This document shows, piece after piece, positions 1-9,866 of a DNA stretch of 64,000 nucleotides. Position 1 is the stretch's first letter, and each line of letters begins with the position of its first letter. A program made the position numbers and the translations under genes. Origin of the DNA: Nannochloropsis salina CCMP1776 (taxonomy: Eukaryota; Sar; Eustigmatophyceae; Eustigmatales; Monodopsidaceae); contig SDOX01000121.1 of the NCBI GenBank assembly GCA_004565275.1, positions 339,800 through 403,799 of the forward strand, written 5' to 3'. The notes under the pieces are model-generated. The model was not told the DNA's origin, did no database searches, and worked only from the letters and a program-made list of their open reading frames with translations.

Positions 1-652
1 CTTGTCGGGGGCAGAAAGGGTGGATTGCGGCGCGCTGGTCATGCCCCGACAAGTCGAGATCATCCAGGGTCTGGTCGATCAGGCCGTGGACGAGGGGGCG
101 AAGGTCGCGGTGGGGGGGAAACCCCACCCGGGGTACCCGCAAGGGAATTTCTTCCAACCCACTGTGCTCGTGAACGTGACGAACGAGATGGCGATCGCGC
201 AAGAGGAAGTGTTCGGCCCCGTTATGACCATCATCAAGGTCCCCGACGACGACGACGCCACTTGCCTTCGCATGGTGAACGCCTGCAAGTACGGACTGGG
301 CTCCTCCGTTTTCTCCAAAGACGCGGCTCGGGCGCTCCGCCTCGGTCAGCAGATTCGTGCCGGGATGACGACGATCAATGACTTCGGAGTCAACTACCTC
401 GTCCAAGCCTTGCCCTTTGGAGGGACCAAGCACAGTGGATTCGACCGCTTCGCGGGTCCGGAGGGCTTGCAAGCCTGCTGTCTGATGAAAAGCGTGGTGA
501 CGGACACCATCCCCTTTGTCAAAACCTCCATACCCGCCCAGCTCCAGTACCCGGTCTCGGAGAAGACCTTCGGCTTTGGGCAGGGCCTGCTCGGCCTTTT
601 CTATGAGCCCACGTGGTCGGGTAAGCTCAAGGCCGTACGGAAGTTGATGTGA
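1..652 (+). CDS. Aldehyde dehydrogenase, C-terminal part (ALDH22-like), cut by window edge
   Basis: This is the 3' part of an NAD(P)-dependent aldehyde dehydrogenase, which oxidises aldehydes to acids. The open frame enters from the left edge and has no start here; it stops at 650-652 after about 216 residues. Family hallmarks are the EEVFGP block followed by a V/M-T-I segment, and the late SGFDRFAGPEG block preceded by ALPFGG. The catalytic Cys/Glu region lies outside the window. The tail after that block (LQACCLMKSVVTD, then a hydrophobic stretch ending near KLKAVRKLM) resembles plant ALDH22A1, a membrane-associated ALDH, as I recall that family. The family call is firm; the ALDH22 subfamily is inferred from the tail. 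Confidence 0.9.
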   Translation, partial: LSGAERVDCGALVMPRQVEIIQGLVDQAVDEGAKVAVGGKPHPGYPQGNFFQPTVLVNVTNEMAIAQEEVFGPVMTIIKVPDDDDATCLRMVNACKYGLGSSVFSKDAARALRLGQQIRAGMTTINDFGVNYLVQALPFGGTKHSGFDRFAGPEGLQACCLMKSVVTDTIPFVKTSIPAQLQYPVSEKTFGFGQGLLGLFYEPTWSGKLKAVRKLM

Positions 653-891
653 GTGTGGAGTAGGGTAGGAAAGGTGTTGGCCAGGGTGCTTTGTAAGCAC
701 GGAAAGCAGAGAAGAAAGTTGCAGGCGCTCATGCTGAAAGCGTAGGTGCGATAGGCGAGAGAGTTGGATATGTGCAGCGAGGGAATAGAAAGAACCATAC
801 TTTTTTTGGATGCATTAAACAAACAAAACAGTGTGCTTTTTGTGTTTCTTTCCTTTCTTTTACCAGTCTTCTATCTGCTACGCCTTCCGCT

Positions 892-2115
892 TTATTCGGC
901 CTTGCGTCGTCTTTGGCCCTTTCCATGTCTTGCTGCTTGGCTGGTGTCTACGCCCTGATCCTTTATCCCAAACTTCCCACCCTCCGGCCAAAGCCCCGCA
1001 CGTGAGTAGGGTGCCGTCCGCCACAGCCCCAGCAAGTAGCAAATCCGGACGCAGAGCATGTCTCTGAATATCCCAATGGAGGCCAAGACCACGTCCAATT
1101 TGTTGGTGATCAGCTTCGAGCCCTCCACTTCCTGCCAGCGGACGGGCACTTCCGCCATCGGCACCCCCAGCCTGTCGCAGACATGCACGATCTCCAGGTC
1201 AAAGCCCCACCGTTCCAGGTGCAAAGTGGTGAAGCACACCTTGATGGCCCCCCGCGTAAAGAGTTTGAAGCCGCACTGGGTGTCGCGGATCCGCCCACTG
1301 ATCAAGACCGTGACGAGCAGGTGCAAGCCCTTCATCAATACGGTCCGATACCAGGCCCGCGTCGCCACCGAGTCCTTCTCGTAGTGCGCGCGGCTGCCCA
1401 CGCCCACGGCCATGCTGCCTTCCGAACTCCCTTGCTCTGCGGCTTGTGTGGCATCCAAGAGCCGCTCCAAACACGTGATATCTGTGGCTCCGTCTGCGTC
1501 CACCATCAGAGCGTACCGGCCTCGGGCGTGCAACATACCTTCTCGGATAGCACCGCCTTTCCCTCGGTTTTTCCGCAATCTTAAAACCCTCACCACGTCG
1601 GAACCCAAACGACGGCTGTACTCGGAAGCTACAACTACGGTGGCATCCGTGCTGCCATCGTCTACCACGATCAATTCGTAGGTCAAGCTGCTTCTTGGGT
1701 TCTGGGACCACGCCTCCAGGTATTCGAGTGTCGTGTCCAGCATCACTGGCAGTCGGACCTCTTCGTTGTAGGCGGGGATTACCAGCGACAGCAGCACCGC
1801 GGGCGCGTCCGCCAAGGTCGGAAACGACTCTTCTTTCATTTCTCCAATCGGAGCTTTCGCGGAGGCTCGAGTCCGTCTCCCCGGAGAGGATGCTGTGCCG
1901 GGCGCCAGGCCACTGCCTGGCGCATACCTGGTGAAAGTATACGGCTCATGGTCACGGGGTCGTCGCCAAGCTGCCAGGGCGGGTTGAAATACGTAGGCCA
2001 GGCCAAGGACTAAGACTGCGCCACCCAAGGCCAGAGCATAAGCTCCAATACCTTGATGGTTGCACAAGGCCTTTAAATTGGATGACACGGTCGATATCAT
2101 AGCTTGTGACGCCAT
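892..2115 (-). CDS. ALG5: Dolichyl-phosphate beta-glucosyltransferase (ALG5)
   Basis: The predicted 407-residue protein transfers glucose from UDP-glucose to dolichyl phosphate at the ER membrane, making the donor for the last steps of N-glycan precursor assembly. A single N-terminal membrane anchor (about residues 24-44) is followed by a GT2-family domain. Visible motifs are LVIPAYNEEVRLP, the nucleotide-binding ELIVVDDGSTD, the acidic VDADGATD motif, and GSRAHYEKDS with downstream RDTQCGFKLF, which is typical of ALG5. It appears as one exon from ATG 2113-2115. The C-terminal tail is basic (KGQRRRK). It is divergent from the coiled-coil gene starting at 3040. Confidence 0.93.
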   Translation of the reverse strand: MASQAMISTVSSNLKALCNHQGIGAYALALGGAVLVLGLAYVFQPALAAWRRPRDHEPYTFTRYAPGSGLAPGTASSPGRRTRASAKAPIGEMKEESFPTLADAPAVLLSLVIPAYNEEVRLPVMLDTTLEYLEAWSQNPRSSLTYELIVVDDGSTDATVVVASEYSRRLGSDVVRVLRLRKNRGKGGAIREGMLHARGRYALMVDADGATDITCLERLLDATQAAEQGSSEGSMAVGVGSRAHYEKDSVATRAWYRTVLMKGLHLLVTVLISGRIRDTQCGFKLFTRGAIKVCFTTLHLERWGFDLEIVHVCDRLGVPMAEVPVRWQEVEGSKLITNKLDVVLASIGIFRDMLCVRICYLLGLWRTAPYSRAGLWPEGGKFGIKDQGVDTSQAARHGKGQRRRKAE

Positions 2116-3039
2116 ATTGGCAGAAAAAATTGGAGTGGAAATTTCTAATTTTGTGGACGCTAGTCAAGCGACCGCAATAGCCGGAGCGGTGGGTACAAGC
2201 GAGGCAGTGGGCAACTTCCCACGGTGGTGCCTTCTCCTGTTAAAATACACGCCGTTGTCTGTGCGAATTCGCGAAACGGGTGCTGGTGCCAGGAACGATG
2301 GACGCAAGTGCATCAAGATGCAAACTCGACCGGCGGTGGACACTGTAAGGGCCTTTGCTTGAGTGGGATGACGGTCTCAAATGCCGGTCCACCACCTGTG
2401 GGCCTGTTTTAAAGTCGTTATCAAATCAAATTTTGTGGGAAGACCAAGGTAACCGTACCACCTAGAGCACGTGACGACATTTCCAGCACTTCTCCGACCG
2501 TCTTATGCGTTCCCACGTCCTCCACCGCGGCAGTGGGCGTGGGCCAAGCCAGCGGCAGCCAAGCTCTCCCGGCCTTCGGGAGCCGTTACCGGGCTCGCCA
2601 AATTTGATTCAAGAACAACCTCCCCCGTCCTTCCTCCCTCCCTCCCTCCATCGACGTGGGGGCGGTCGTGGCGAAGGCGTGCATGGGCCTCAACGCCGTG
2701 AGCCACGCATATCGGGTGGGTTTGTTGCATCTGGGGTCATATTACGTATCAGGTCGTGGCTCTCTTTTCGACTTTCTTGGGTCTTCATTACTCTTACCTC
2801 GACGTCTTCCACCTCATCGTCTCCTCCTGATACTTCAATTGACATCCGCTCGACGCCTTTCATACCGACACAAGCGACCTTCCAAGTAAGGTATACTACA
2901 GCTACTGCTTCTTCTCTCTATTGCCCGGAGCAAACGCCGGTGTGGCTCTTCCTTTCAGTTGTGTATTTTAAATGCCATCCCTTCATCATGCTTCATCCTT
3001 CACACGCACCTCTCTGACAGAAAGCCTTTTGCTAAGAGC
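2116..3039. promoter_or_regulatory. Divergent intergenic region between ALG5 and the coiled-coil gene
   Basis: This 924-base stretch must carry both promoters. It contains CCTCC-rich pyrimidine tracts near 2625-2655 and a CACGTG box near 2468. A good 3' splice site (TCTCTGACAG) ends near 3020, so the coiled-coil mRNA probably has an upstream untranslated or short coding exon, which I could not place. Confidence 0.4.
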
Positions 3040-4965
3040 ATGGCCACCCTCAAAGAGGATCTAGGTGAGCTTCATCAGCTCATTGTAGCCAAGGAGCACG
3101 CCTTGCAGACAGAATTTACCAAGGCTCAAGACCTCGATGCTATCATTCGCACGAGAGAGGAAACTCTTGATGTTGAGACCAGCAAACGCACCGACCTTCA
3201 GGTCATCATTCAAAAAATTTACGCCCATCTAAAAGCTGAGCAAGAAAGTGTGTTTGGATTGGACACCTGTACAGATGTAAATCGTGGAGCCCTTTCGGAA
3301 ACACAGCGCAAGACTATGGAGCTTTCCGCAAAGGTCGATGCTTGGAGCAGTGAGGAACAGGAAGGAATAGAGCGCCGATTATGCACCATTCAAGGACAGA
3401 TGGACGAGCTAAAAGCATGTAGGATAGAGCAGAAAGAAAAAGAAGCAGAGGCAAAGGTAGCGCGACTCGCGGCCCGGCGAGAACGGGAAATGGAAGAGGC
3501 GAAAGCTAGAGAAATGGAAGAGATGAAAGCCGCGGCGCATGACAACAGGATCCGTGTAGAGGAAGAAATTATTCAGCTGAGGCCTCGATTGGAAAAAGCC
3601 ACAACAAAGAAAGCTGCGCTCGCTCATCGCCAACGAATAGCTTCTCAAGAGCTGGAGGATGAACGACGACGTACAGAGGATCATCTGGCAAAGGTACAAG
3701 CAGCAGCCAAAGCAGCGATGCACAGGAAGGAAAAAGTGGAAATCGCATTGAAAAAAGATCGCGAGCAATTGCAGGACGTTATCAAGGCTGTGGAACAAGA
3801 AAAGGAGGAAATGACCAGTTTGGCTGAGAGGGTGGACGAGCAACGGGCCGCCAACGCCACGAAGGAGATCGAAAAGGAAGAGCGCCGGAATGCCTTGCAG
3901 GAGAAAGAAAACAAAGTGGTGGACCAAAAACATAAAATTGAAGAGCTTGAGAAGGAGAAAAATAGTTTGTCAAGCCAGCGGGCGCAAGAAGAGAAGGCTA
4001 AGGCAGAGGCGGAAGCGGATGCTGCCTTAAGCATTTATGATCCCGACTGGGTGGAACGTTTGGATACCTATGAAACCGAGTTGGCGGCTCACAAACGGTT
4101 GTTGGAAGGACGACATCATGGCATGGCCTTGGAAGAACGCCGTTTGGCAACAACGGAGAAAGTAGTCCAACGCGTGAAGGATGAAGAGGACCCTTCTGCG
4201 ATGATGGCCTTTGCTCGCGAGGCGGTGGACGCAGGGACGGAAGGACCAGAAAGGCTGGGGACGCCCGTCCAAGAAGCAGTAACTAGATTTGCTACGACCT
4301 TCGAGACATGGCAAGAGGCTATGGCCACATTGAAAGGGCGAGAAGGAGGGGAGGAAGGGGGAAATTTGGAAACTGACGCCGACTCAGAGGGCACTCGGGA
4401 CGAGGAGGAGGACACGAGAATGGAAGCGAAGGAGCAAGAATTGATCCAAAAAAAGGTCGCTTTACGAGACCTCTTCGGGTTGAAGGATGGAGAGCAACTT
4501 GTCGAAGAGCATTGTCAGCGACTCCAGCTTGACAAAGAGCTTACCACCTTAAGGACAGCTTTAAAGGAGCACAAAGCTCGGGCGACAGAAAGTGAGGCAG
4601 CTGTTGCGGAAGTCAGGGCCCGGGCAGAGACCAAAGAAGAGGAATTGTGTCGGCTAGGATTGATCCGTAAAGCCCGGGAAAAGGCGCTTGCGAAGCTGTT
4701 GGACGCCTCACTCGCCCGGGTGCGGCAAGAGACCGAAAAAGAAGTGGAGAGAAAGAAGTGTGAATTAGAGACGGCTTACTTGGAAGCGGATCGAAAGTAC
4801 ATTCGCATGGACGAAGAGATGAAGGAAAAATATGCGGAGGAATTGCGGTTTGTAATGGAAGAGGAGGAGAAACTCATGTGTGACAAGCGAGAGCAGCAGG
4901 GAAAAAAGAAGAAGGGCGAAGGACAAAGTAGACCTAGAAAATCGAAAGCGGTAGACAACAAGTGA
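3040..4965 (+). CDS. Long coiled-coil protein, unknown function
   Basis: This 641-residue protein is highly charged and rich in Glu, Lys, Arg and Ala, with long heptad-like stretches over nearly its whole length. A break near residues 335-350 contains the less charged SIYDPDWVERLDTY, and an acidic linker sits around residues 450-480. The C-terminus is basic (KKKKGEGQSRPRKSKA), which may be a nuclear or RNA/microtubule contact. I do not recognise a named family; it is broadly like structural or ciliary coiled-coil proteins. I chose ATG 3040 because the open frame upstream of it has no other ATG and a likely splice acceptor lies just before it. Confidence 0.75.
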   Translation: MATLKEDLGELHQLIVAKEHALQTEFTKAQDLDAIIRTREETLDVETSKRTDLQVIIQKIYAHLKAEQESVFGLDTCTDVNRGALSETQRKTMELSAKVDAWSSEEQEGIERRLCTIQGQMDELKACRIEQKEKEAEAKVARLAARREREMEEAKAREMEEMKAAAHDNRIRVEEEIIQLRPRLEKATTKKAALAHRQRIASQELEDERRRTEDHLAKVQAAAKAAMHRKEKVEIALKKDREQLQDVIKAVEQEKEEMTSLAERVDEQRAANATKEIEKEERRNALQEKENKVVDQKHKIEELEKEKNSLSSQRAQEEKAKAEAEADAALSIYDPDWVERLDTYETELAAHKRLLEGRHHGMALEERRLATTEKVVQRVKDEEDPSAMMAFAREAVDAGTEGPERLGTPVQEAVTRFATTFETWQEAMATLKGREGGEEGGNLETDADSEGTRDEEEDTRMEAKEQELIQKKVALRDLFGLKDGEQLVEEHCQRLQLDKELTTLRTALKEHKARATESEAAVAEVRARAETKEEELCRLGLIRKAREKALAKLLDASLARVRQETEKEVERKKCELETAYLEADRKYIRMDEEMKEKYAEELRFVMEEEEKLMCDKREQQGKKKKGEGQSRPRKSKAVDNK

Positions 4966-5318
4966 GACTAAAGGAGTACTATGATCAATTAAGATGGATA
5001 ACATAAGAGGTACCAAGCATAGGAGAACACAAAGAGGCCTGAAGGTTCTTGTCTAATGATATATGAAAAGTCGCACCACGCACACAACTCCGAAAGCGAT
5101 TAGTAGAATCTGTTTGGGGAAAATTGGTGAAAGGAGTGCGTCGGAAGAGAGATACTTCGCAGCAGGAGAGACAGAGAGAGAGGGAAATAATGTCAATGAG
5201 GATACACATCAGACGGTGTCGTCAGAGTTTGCACCTCTGGCGTCACAGGCTCTCTTTCCTATTTTTATTTACATACATATGCTTCTCCTTTTTTCCCCGT
5301 CCCTTGACGATTTCAACC
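4966..5318. other. Convergent 3' intergenic region
   Basis: 353 bases between the ends of the coiled-coil and methyltransferase genes. No gene, repeat or structured element was seen; it presumably holds the two 3' UTRs. Confidence 0.5.
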
Positions 5319-6839
5319 TCATCCGTCCTTCTGTTTCTCCTCCCTCGATGGCTCTGCATCGCGCCCATGCCCCTTCCCACGCACTGTAAAAAGATGGAAA
5401 CGCATGTAGCGAGCTTCGAATATCCCATGCAAAAGTGAAGGATTTGTCACCTCCTCCATCTCATATCTTAAATTGCGCGCGGCTAGTTCTCCCGGTAGAG
5501 CCTGCACTCCGTATCTGTGCTGCGGGAAAGGAGCTAGGATGTAGGCCACCCCGGACTCAGGTTTCAAGCAGATACTCAAGAGGCGAGCCACTCCTCGGGC
5601 ACTGTCATCGTCACAGATACAATCACTACCTATGACGACGTCCATTTGAGCGTCGCGCCATCGAGGACGTCCGAAACTGTCGTAAGAAAGAGAGGTACCC
5701 TGGAGCATATCGCTGTCAATGGCCGTCTTGTCAGCCGTCTGAAGCTCGCCTGCGATGCCGCAGGCCTGCTCGCGTCGACCATCTCCCATCTTCGCACGCT
5801 CTTCCTCCTCTCGCGTGACATCCGGCGGTTTTCCGCTTCCCTGCTCGTCGCTCTCCACCACTTGCCATTCGGTTGCAGAGACGGCCTCCAAACAGTCCCA
5901 GTCCAACCATCGCACTTGCATGTTGCAAGTGAAAGGGGTAAAAAGTGCTTCCGCTGCTGCTGCTGGAGCGCCAGTTTGCGCTGCTTTTACCGGTCCCGCT
6001 TGTGGCGTCTTCATCTCTCCCATCTCATCCTCGTGCCGCCATGCGGCATTCAGACACACGTGTTCTTGCAACTGCTGCAAGCACGTGATATTGTAATCTG
6101 TTAGGATGACCTCTTTGGCCCGCCGCCCGGCCACCAATCCACAGAGGCCGAGACCTGCCCCGACCTCCAGCACCCGTTGTCCCTCGAAGACATGCAGGTT
6201 TTGGGCTATAAACCTGGCCAATATCGTCGCCGCCGGCCATAAGGCAAACCCAGTGTCACATTGACCACCCATACGGTTGGCAACCGGTTTGATCAGAACG
6301 ACGAGCTCGTCGTTGGGATCCTGTGACGGTGATGCTGAGATGCTCACTCGTTCTGGCAGACGCAGAGATGCCTTTGCCGACTCTGGGCATAAAGCTAACG
6401 TCCGCAAAGGAAAGCCACCTCTCACACGCGCACAATGATTTGCTATCATCTCAGCATATGTTTTCAGAGTTCCCCAGGCCTCGTCGTCATCTTCGTCCCC
6501 CTGATTCTCGTGGGCCAAAACCTTTTGGACCCATCGATGCCCTCCGAGCAGTCCAAGTGCCACAGCGCACTCTTCATCTCGACAGCAGATGACCAAAAGA
6601 TTTACCAAGTTCAGAAATGTTTCTGGTATGCATGGAGTTAGGGCGTGCGCCTTCATTTGGCAAAATAAAGTAGAGATCCCATCGGCCTCCAAAAAGAAAA
6701 GGCGCGCACGAGGGGCGTGCAATAACGTCCTTAGAGTGTGGAGCTCATCAAGATGTGAAATGAAACCTCGCTGTCTGAGCAGACAATCTACGGCATCATG
6801 GATTGCTGTTTCTTCGTCTTGGAAAACCGATCGTTGCAT
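5319..6839 (-). CDS. METTL21/FAM86-type (Methyltransf_16) protein methyltransferase with N-terminal extension
   Basis: This 506-residue protein has a class I SAM-dependent methyltransferase domain in its second half. Motif I is VLEVGAGLGLCGLVAG (about residues 225-240), followed by VILTDYN (motif II-like) and DVVIGSDCICDDD, the post-motif acidic segment seen in Methyltransf_16 enzymes, which mostly methylate lysines of proteins such as chaperones, eEF1A and eEF2. The preceding GGQCDTGFALWPAATIL matches the family's substrate-binding lead-in (typically TG..LW..A). The first 200 residues look helical and repeat-like (LRTLLHAP, LLVICCRDEE), perhaps armadillo-type. A charged insertion sits between motifs II and IV. 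The start is ATG 6837-6839. The substrate cannot be told from sequence. Confidence 0.82.
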   Translation of the reverse strand: MQRSVFQDEETAIHDAVDCLLRQRGFISHLDELHTLRTLLHAPRARLFFLEADGISTLFCQMKAHALTPCIPETFLNLVNLLVICCRDEECAVALGLLGGHRWVQKVLAHENQGDEDDDEAWGTLKTYAEMIANHCARVRGGFPLRTLALCPESAKASLRLPERVSISASPSQDPNDELVVLIKPVANRMGGQCDTGFALWPAATILARFIAQNLHVFEGQRVLEVGAGLGLCGLVAGRRAKEVILTDYNITCLQQLQEHVCLNAAWRHEDEMGEMKTPQAGPVKAAQTGAPAAAAEALFTPFTCNMQVRWLDWDCLEAVSATEWQVVESDEQGSGKPPDVTREEEERAKMGDGRREQACGIAGELQTADKTAIDSDMLQGTSLSYDSFGRPRWRDAQMDVVIGSDCICDDDSARGVARLLSICLKPESGVAYILAPFPQHRYGVQALPGELAARNLRYEMEEVTNPSLLHGIFEARYMRFHLFTVRGKGHGRDAEPSREEKQKDG

Positions 6840-7427
6840 CTTGAAAAGTGGCAAGGCGTTTGGCCGAGGGCTGCAGGGAAACTAATGGCAGGGGGGGAGG
6901 AGGTTGTTGGCTCGACAAAAGAGGTGGCTAGGCAACAAGAAGTATTACCCCCTCTTCCTGAAAACAACCAAAAAAGCCCGGAAAATATTCATCCTTTCAA
7001 CCTATCCGATTGACAAAACCATGCTACGGGAAGCGCGGTGTTGCGTATGCCCGGGGGCCGTAGCCCGTGTGTCCGATTTAACGCTCCGACTTCCGCGATC
7101 CGCCCGTCATTGCCCTAAAGGATGACGGCTGCTTAAGTGGGCTCGCGGCAGGCCCACCTAGAGCCAAAAATGGGCATGCAGCCGGCATTGGGGACCCGTT
7201 AGGGCATGGGATGGAAGAAGGGGGAGATAAGGCGGCAGGAGGGTGGTCACGGCGTGTTGATTTCGTTTTTGAAGTGGCGCGATGGAGGCAATTTGAAGAC
7301 AGTTGCTGCCATCATCGGGAGTAGGGTATCTTGATGGCTTGATCGGTCCAAATGCGTACGGCACCCGAGTCATTCACCACGTACACGCGTATGGACACAG
7401 GCGATTCTGCAATCACAGTAAGACACG
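6840..7427. promoter_or_regulatory. Divergent promoter region (methyltransferase / secreted acidic protein)
   Basis: 588 bases between two divergent starts. I saw no gene. The middle (about 7020-7160) is GC-rich with short inverted GC words; no defined motif was recognised. Confidence 0.35.
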
Positions 7428-8730
7428 ATGACGCAGCCACATCTGTCGGCGCGGCGGATAGTGCCTGCCCTGGCAATTAGCTTTTTGTTAGTTGCAAATG
7501 GAGGCACAGCCTCGGCCGCAAGAAGTTTTCTTTTAAAAAGCCAGCATACCTTCGCAAAAGCATCAAATAAAAAGGGGTCTCACATGCACGACGAATCAAA
7601 GGTACCAGTTATCGTCCGTCTGGCTTTGCAATATCGTGGAGGCGAAAGTAAGTGGATGAGGAGCCTATCGGGAGGGGAGGAGCGAATGGGCCGCCCGGAT
7701 AATGGTCTGTTGTTTGTGAAACCCACCCCAGAAGCATGACCCTACCCACGCTGGTGCATAAAGTGATGACAAAGGATGCTGTCTAGGGTAGACATACAGG
7801 TTTGAAAAGAATGGCACACATCTCCTGACCTTGCGCCTCCATCCCTCTGCCCCTACCCGACAAGGCTCCTCCCTGACCAAGGCCGCCGAGCACAACGCCA
7901 GCGCCACGGACGAGTCTACTGCCTCCTCAGTGCGTGATGTTGACGCCAACGAAGAGGAGGAAGGTAGCCAAGGCGTAGAGGGGGAAGCAGAGGCCGATCC
8001 GCCCATAGAGGAGGATGAAGGTAGAGCAGCCGCGGGCGCCCCCGGTGAGGGGGCTGGCGAAGGGGAGGACGAGGACGATGCGTTTCAAGACGCCGTGGCC
8101 CCTGATGTGGCTCCTGTGGCTGAAAAGGAGGAGGAAAAGCATGCGGTGGAGGGAGAGGAGGGGGAAGAGGAGGATGGCGCGGCCGCCGCGGTGGCGACGG
8201 TGAGTCAAGAGCTGTCAGGACCGGAGAGAGTGCGAAGACAACGCGCAGAGACGGGGGGGAACATGAAAAAGGACAAATACAACGCCAAGATGCAATGGCT
8301 GATCACCAACAAGATGAAGAAGGTGCTGCGCGAGGAGTTGCACTACGAGGCAGAGGAAGTGGAGGCGATGATGCCGGACGTGGCCGCGGTGGTCATCAAC
8401 AAGCACCTGGAACGGCCCAAGCGAGGGATGCCCGCAGAATGGCGGAAAGACTTCCATTTGCGACGCCGGGGTTGGGACGCCCTTCAGGCCGGTCTTGTCC
8501 AAGCGGTGCGGCGGTTGGTGGAGGAGCCGCGGGTGCTGTTGCGACAGGTGGGTTTGGTGGCTGTGGTCGCGGTGGGCGCGGGGGCGGCGCGGCGGTGGAT
8601 GGAGGTAAGGCGGGCGGGGGAGGAGGAGGAGGAGTGGGAGTGGGTGGAGATGACACCGTGGGAGGAGTTTGTGGACCGGTGGCAGCGGCGACTCCCGGGG
8701 AGGGGGCGGGGGGCGGGGGGGAAGCAGTGA
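7428..8730 (+). CDS. Secretory-leader acidic protein with conserved C-terminal block, unknown
   Basis: Two exons, 7428-7647 and 7865-8730, join in phase 1 across a GTAAGT donor and a CCCGACAAG acceptor, giving 361 residues. The N-terminus is a signal peptide (hydrophobic PALAISFLLVANGG, cleavage near TASA). A Glu-rich low-complexity region (about residues 95-200) follows, then a basic helical block (KYNAKMQWLITNKMKKVLRE through LERPKRGMPAEWRKDF), then one membrane segment (VGLVAVVAVGAGAARRW, near residue 300) and an Arg/Gly tail. I do not recognise the family. The order suggests an ER- or plastid-routed membrane protein with its acidic part on one side. Stops in other frames make the two-exon model the only long one. 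Confidence 0.7.
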
Positions 8731-9229
8731 GGGAGGGGGGAGGAGGTTGAAAAAGGCGGGAAGCGCATCAGGTGCGGGGTGAAGAAAGAGGGAAAGAGTT
8801 GAGCCGGGGGCGGGGAGAGGGCGGGGCGATGGGCCGTCAAGATTGTCGCTGCCGTGTGGAAGGAGGGGGGGAGGGAGGCGAGGAAGGGACGGGGGGACGA
8901 GGCCCCTGCAGGCATGAATGAGAGGAAGAAAAATTGGGCGAGAGAGAGGAGTAAGGGGAGAAAGAAAGAGCAGAGTCGTTGACGAGGCGAGGAACACTGC
9001 CTCGCAGTGGCCGGGCTTTGGCTCCGGGCCCGCGTCTTGTGGAACTTGTTTTACTTTACATGCTTGAAATTCCGCCCTTCCTTCCCTGCCTCACTCCCTC
9101 CCTTTCTCTCTGTACACGGAGAGGCATGCCTTAGAAAACACCCCTCCATATCCTCCCTCCCTTCCTCCTTCCTTTTCTCCCTCCCTTCCTGCCTCCCTTC
9201 CTCCCTCCCTCCTTTCCTCCCTCAAAGTA
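8731..9229. other. Convergent 3' region with CCCT-type pyrimidine tract
   Basis: 499 bases between convergent gene ends. G-rich up to about 8900, then a long CCCTCCCT/CCTT pyrimidine tract from about 9075 to 9223, directly after the RPB9 stop on its strand. No gene was seen. Confidence 0.5.
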
Positions 9230-9866
9230 TCAAGGATCGTCGTCAGTCCATTTATGCCCGCAATTCGGGTTGCAACAGACAAAAATCAAGGTAAGTTTGT
9301 TCGATTTCACATTCTGGGTGGACTGGATGAGCACCGCCTCGTGGTAGTGGCATAGGGGGCAGTCGGCAGTGGACCGCTGGAGCGTTGGGTCGTTGGCCAC
9401 AGCGGACAGCACGTGGTCGAGGTTAACGCTGGGGTGCAAGGCATGGCGTGCACGCGGCGATCGGGGTGCGAGGGCGACACGGGTAAGAGGAGAAAGGACG
9501 AGTGAGAAAGGGGGATGTAGGGGAAGGAGGGATGGAGGGGGAGGATGAGGAAAAGGCAAGGGAAGAGGGCAAGCGTGGAAAGATAAAACCTTACGTGCGG
9601 GTCTTGATTACTTGGTTGCGGAAGACGTATGGGTCAGGCGCGTCTTCCTCATGATCGCAACGCGGTGACCGGCAGTAGTACACCAGCTTGCGTTCATCCT
9701 TGTCCTCCTTAGGGTAAAGGATAAAATTGCTGGGGGTGGCGCGAGAGCAGAGAAGCGGAAGGATCACAAGATAAAGTTCAATGTTCGGACAACCATTTAA
9801 GAAGAGGGTGGATTCGCAACGTAGCATGTCACCGCGTCAATCTTACCAGTTTGGGCAGAATTTCAT
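9230..9866 (-). CDS. RPB9: RNA polymerase II subunit RPB9
   Basis: Three exons, 9847-9866, 9595-9729 and 9230-9428 (minus strand), give a 117-residue protein, close to the usual 115-125. The first exon is only 20 bases (MKFCPN plus two bases of Cys) and ends in GTAAGA; the others join in phase 2. The assembled product starts MKFCPNCNFILYPKEDKDER, with a first zinc ribbon whose second Cys pair is YYCRSPRC, then the RPB9 linker with NDPTLQRS, then a TFIIS-like second zinc ribbon (CPLCHYHEAV ... VCCNPNCGHKW). It sits in the Pol II jaw/lobe and affects start-site choice, fidelity and TFIIS-stimulated cleavage. The DPTL signature favours Pol II over the Pol I and III paralogues. Confidence 0.93.
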
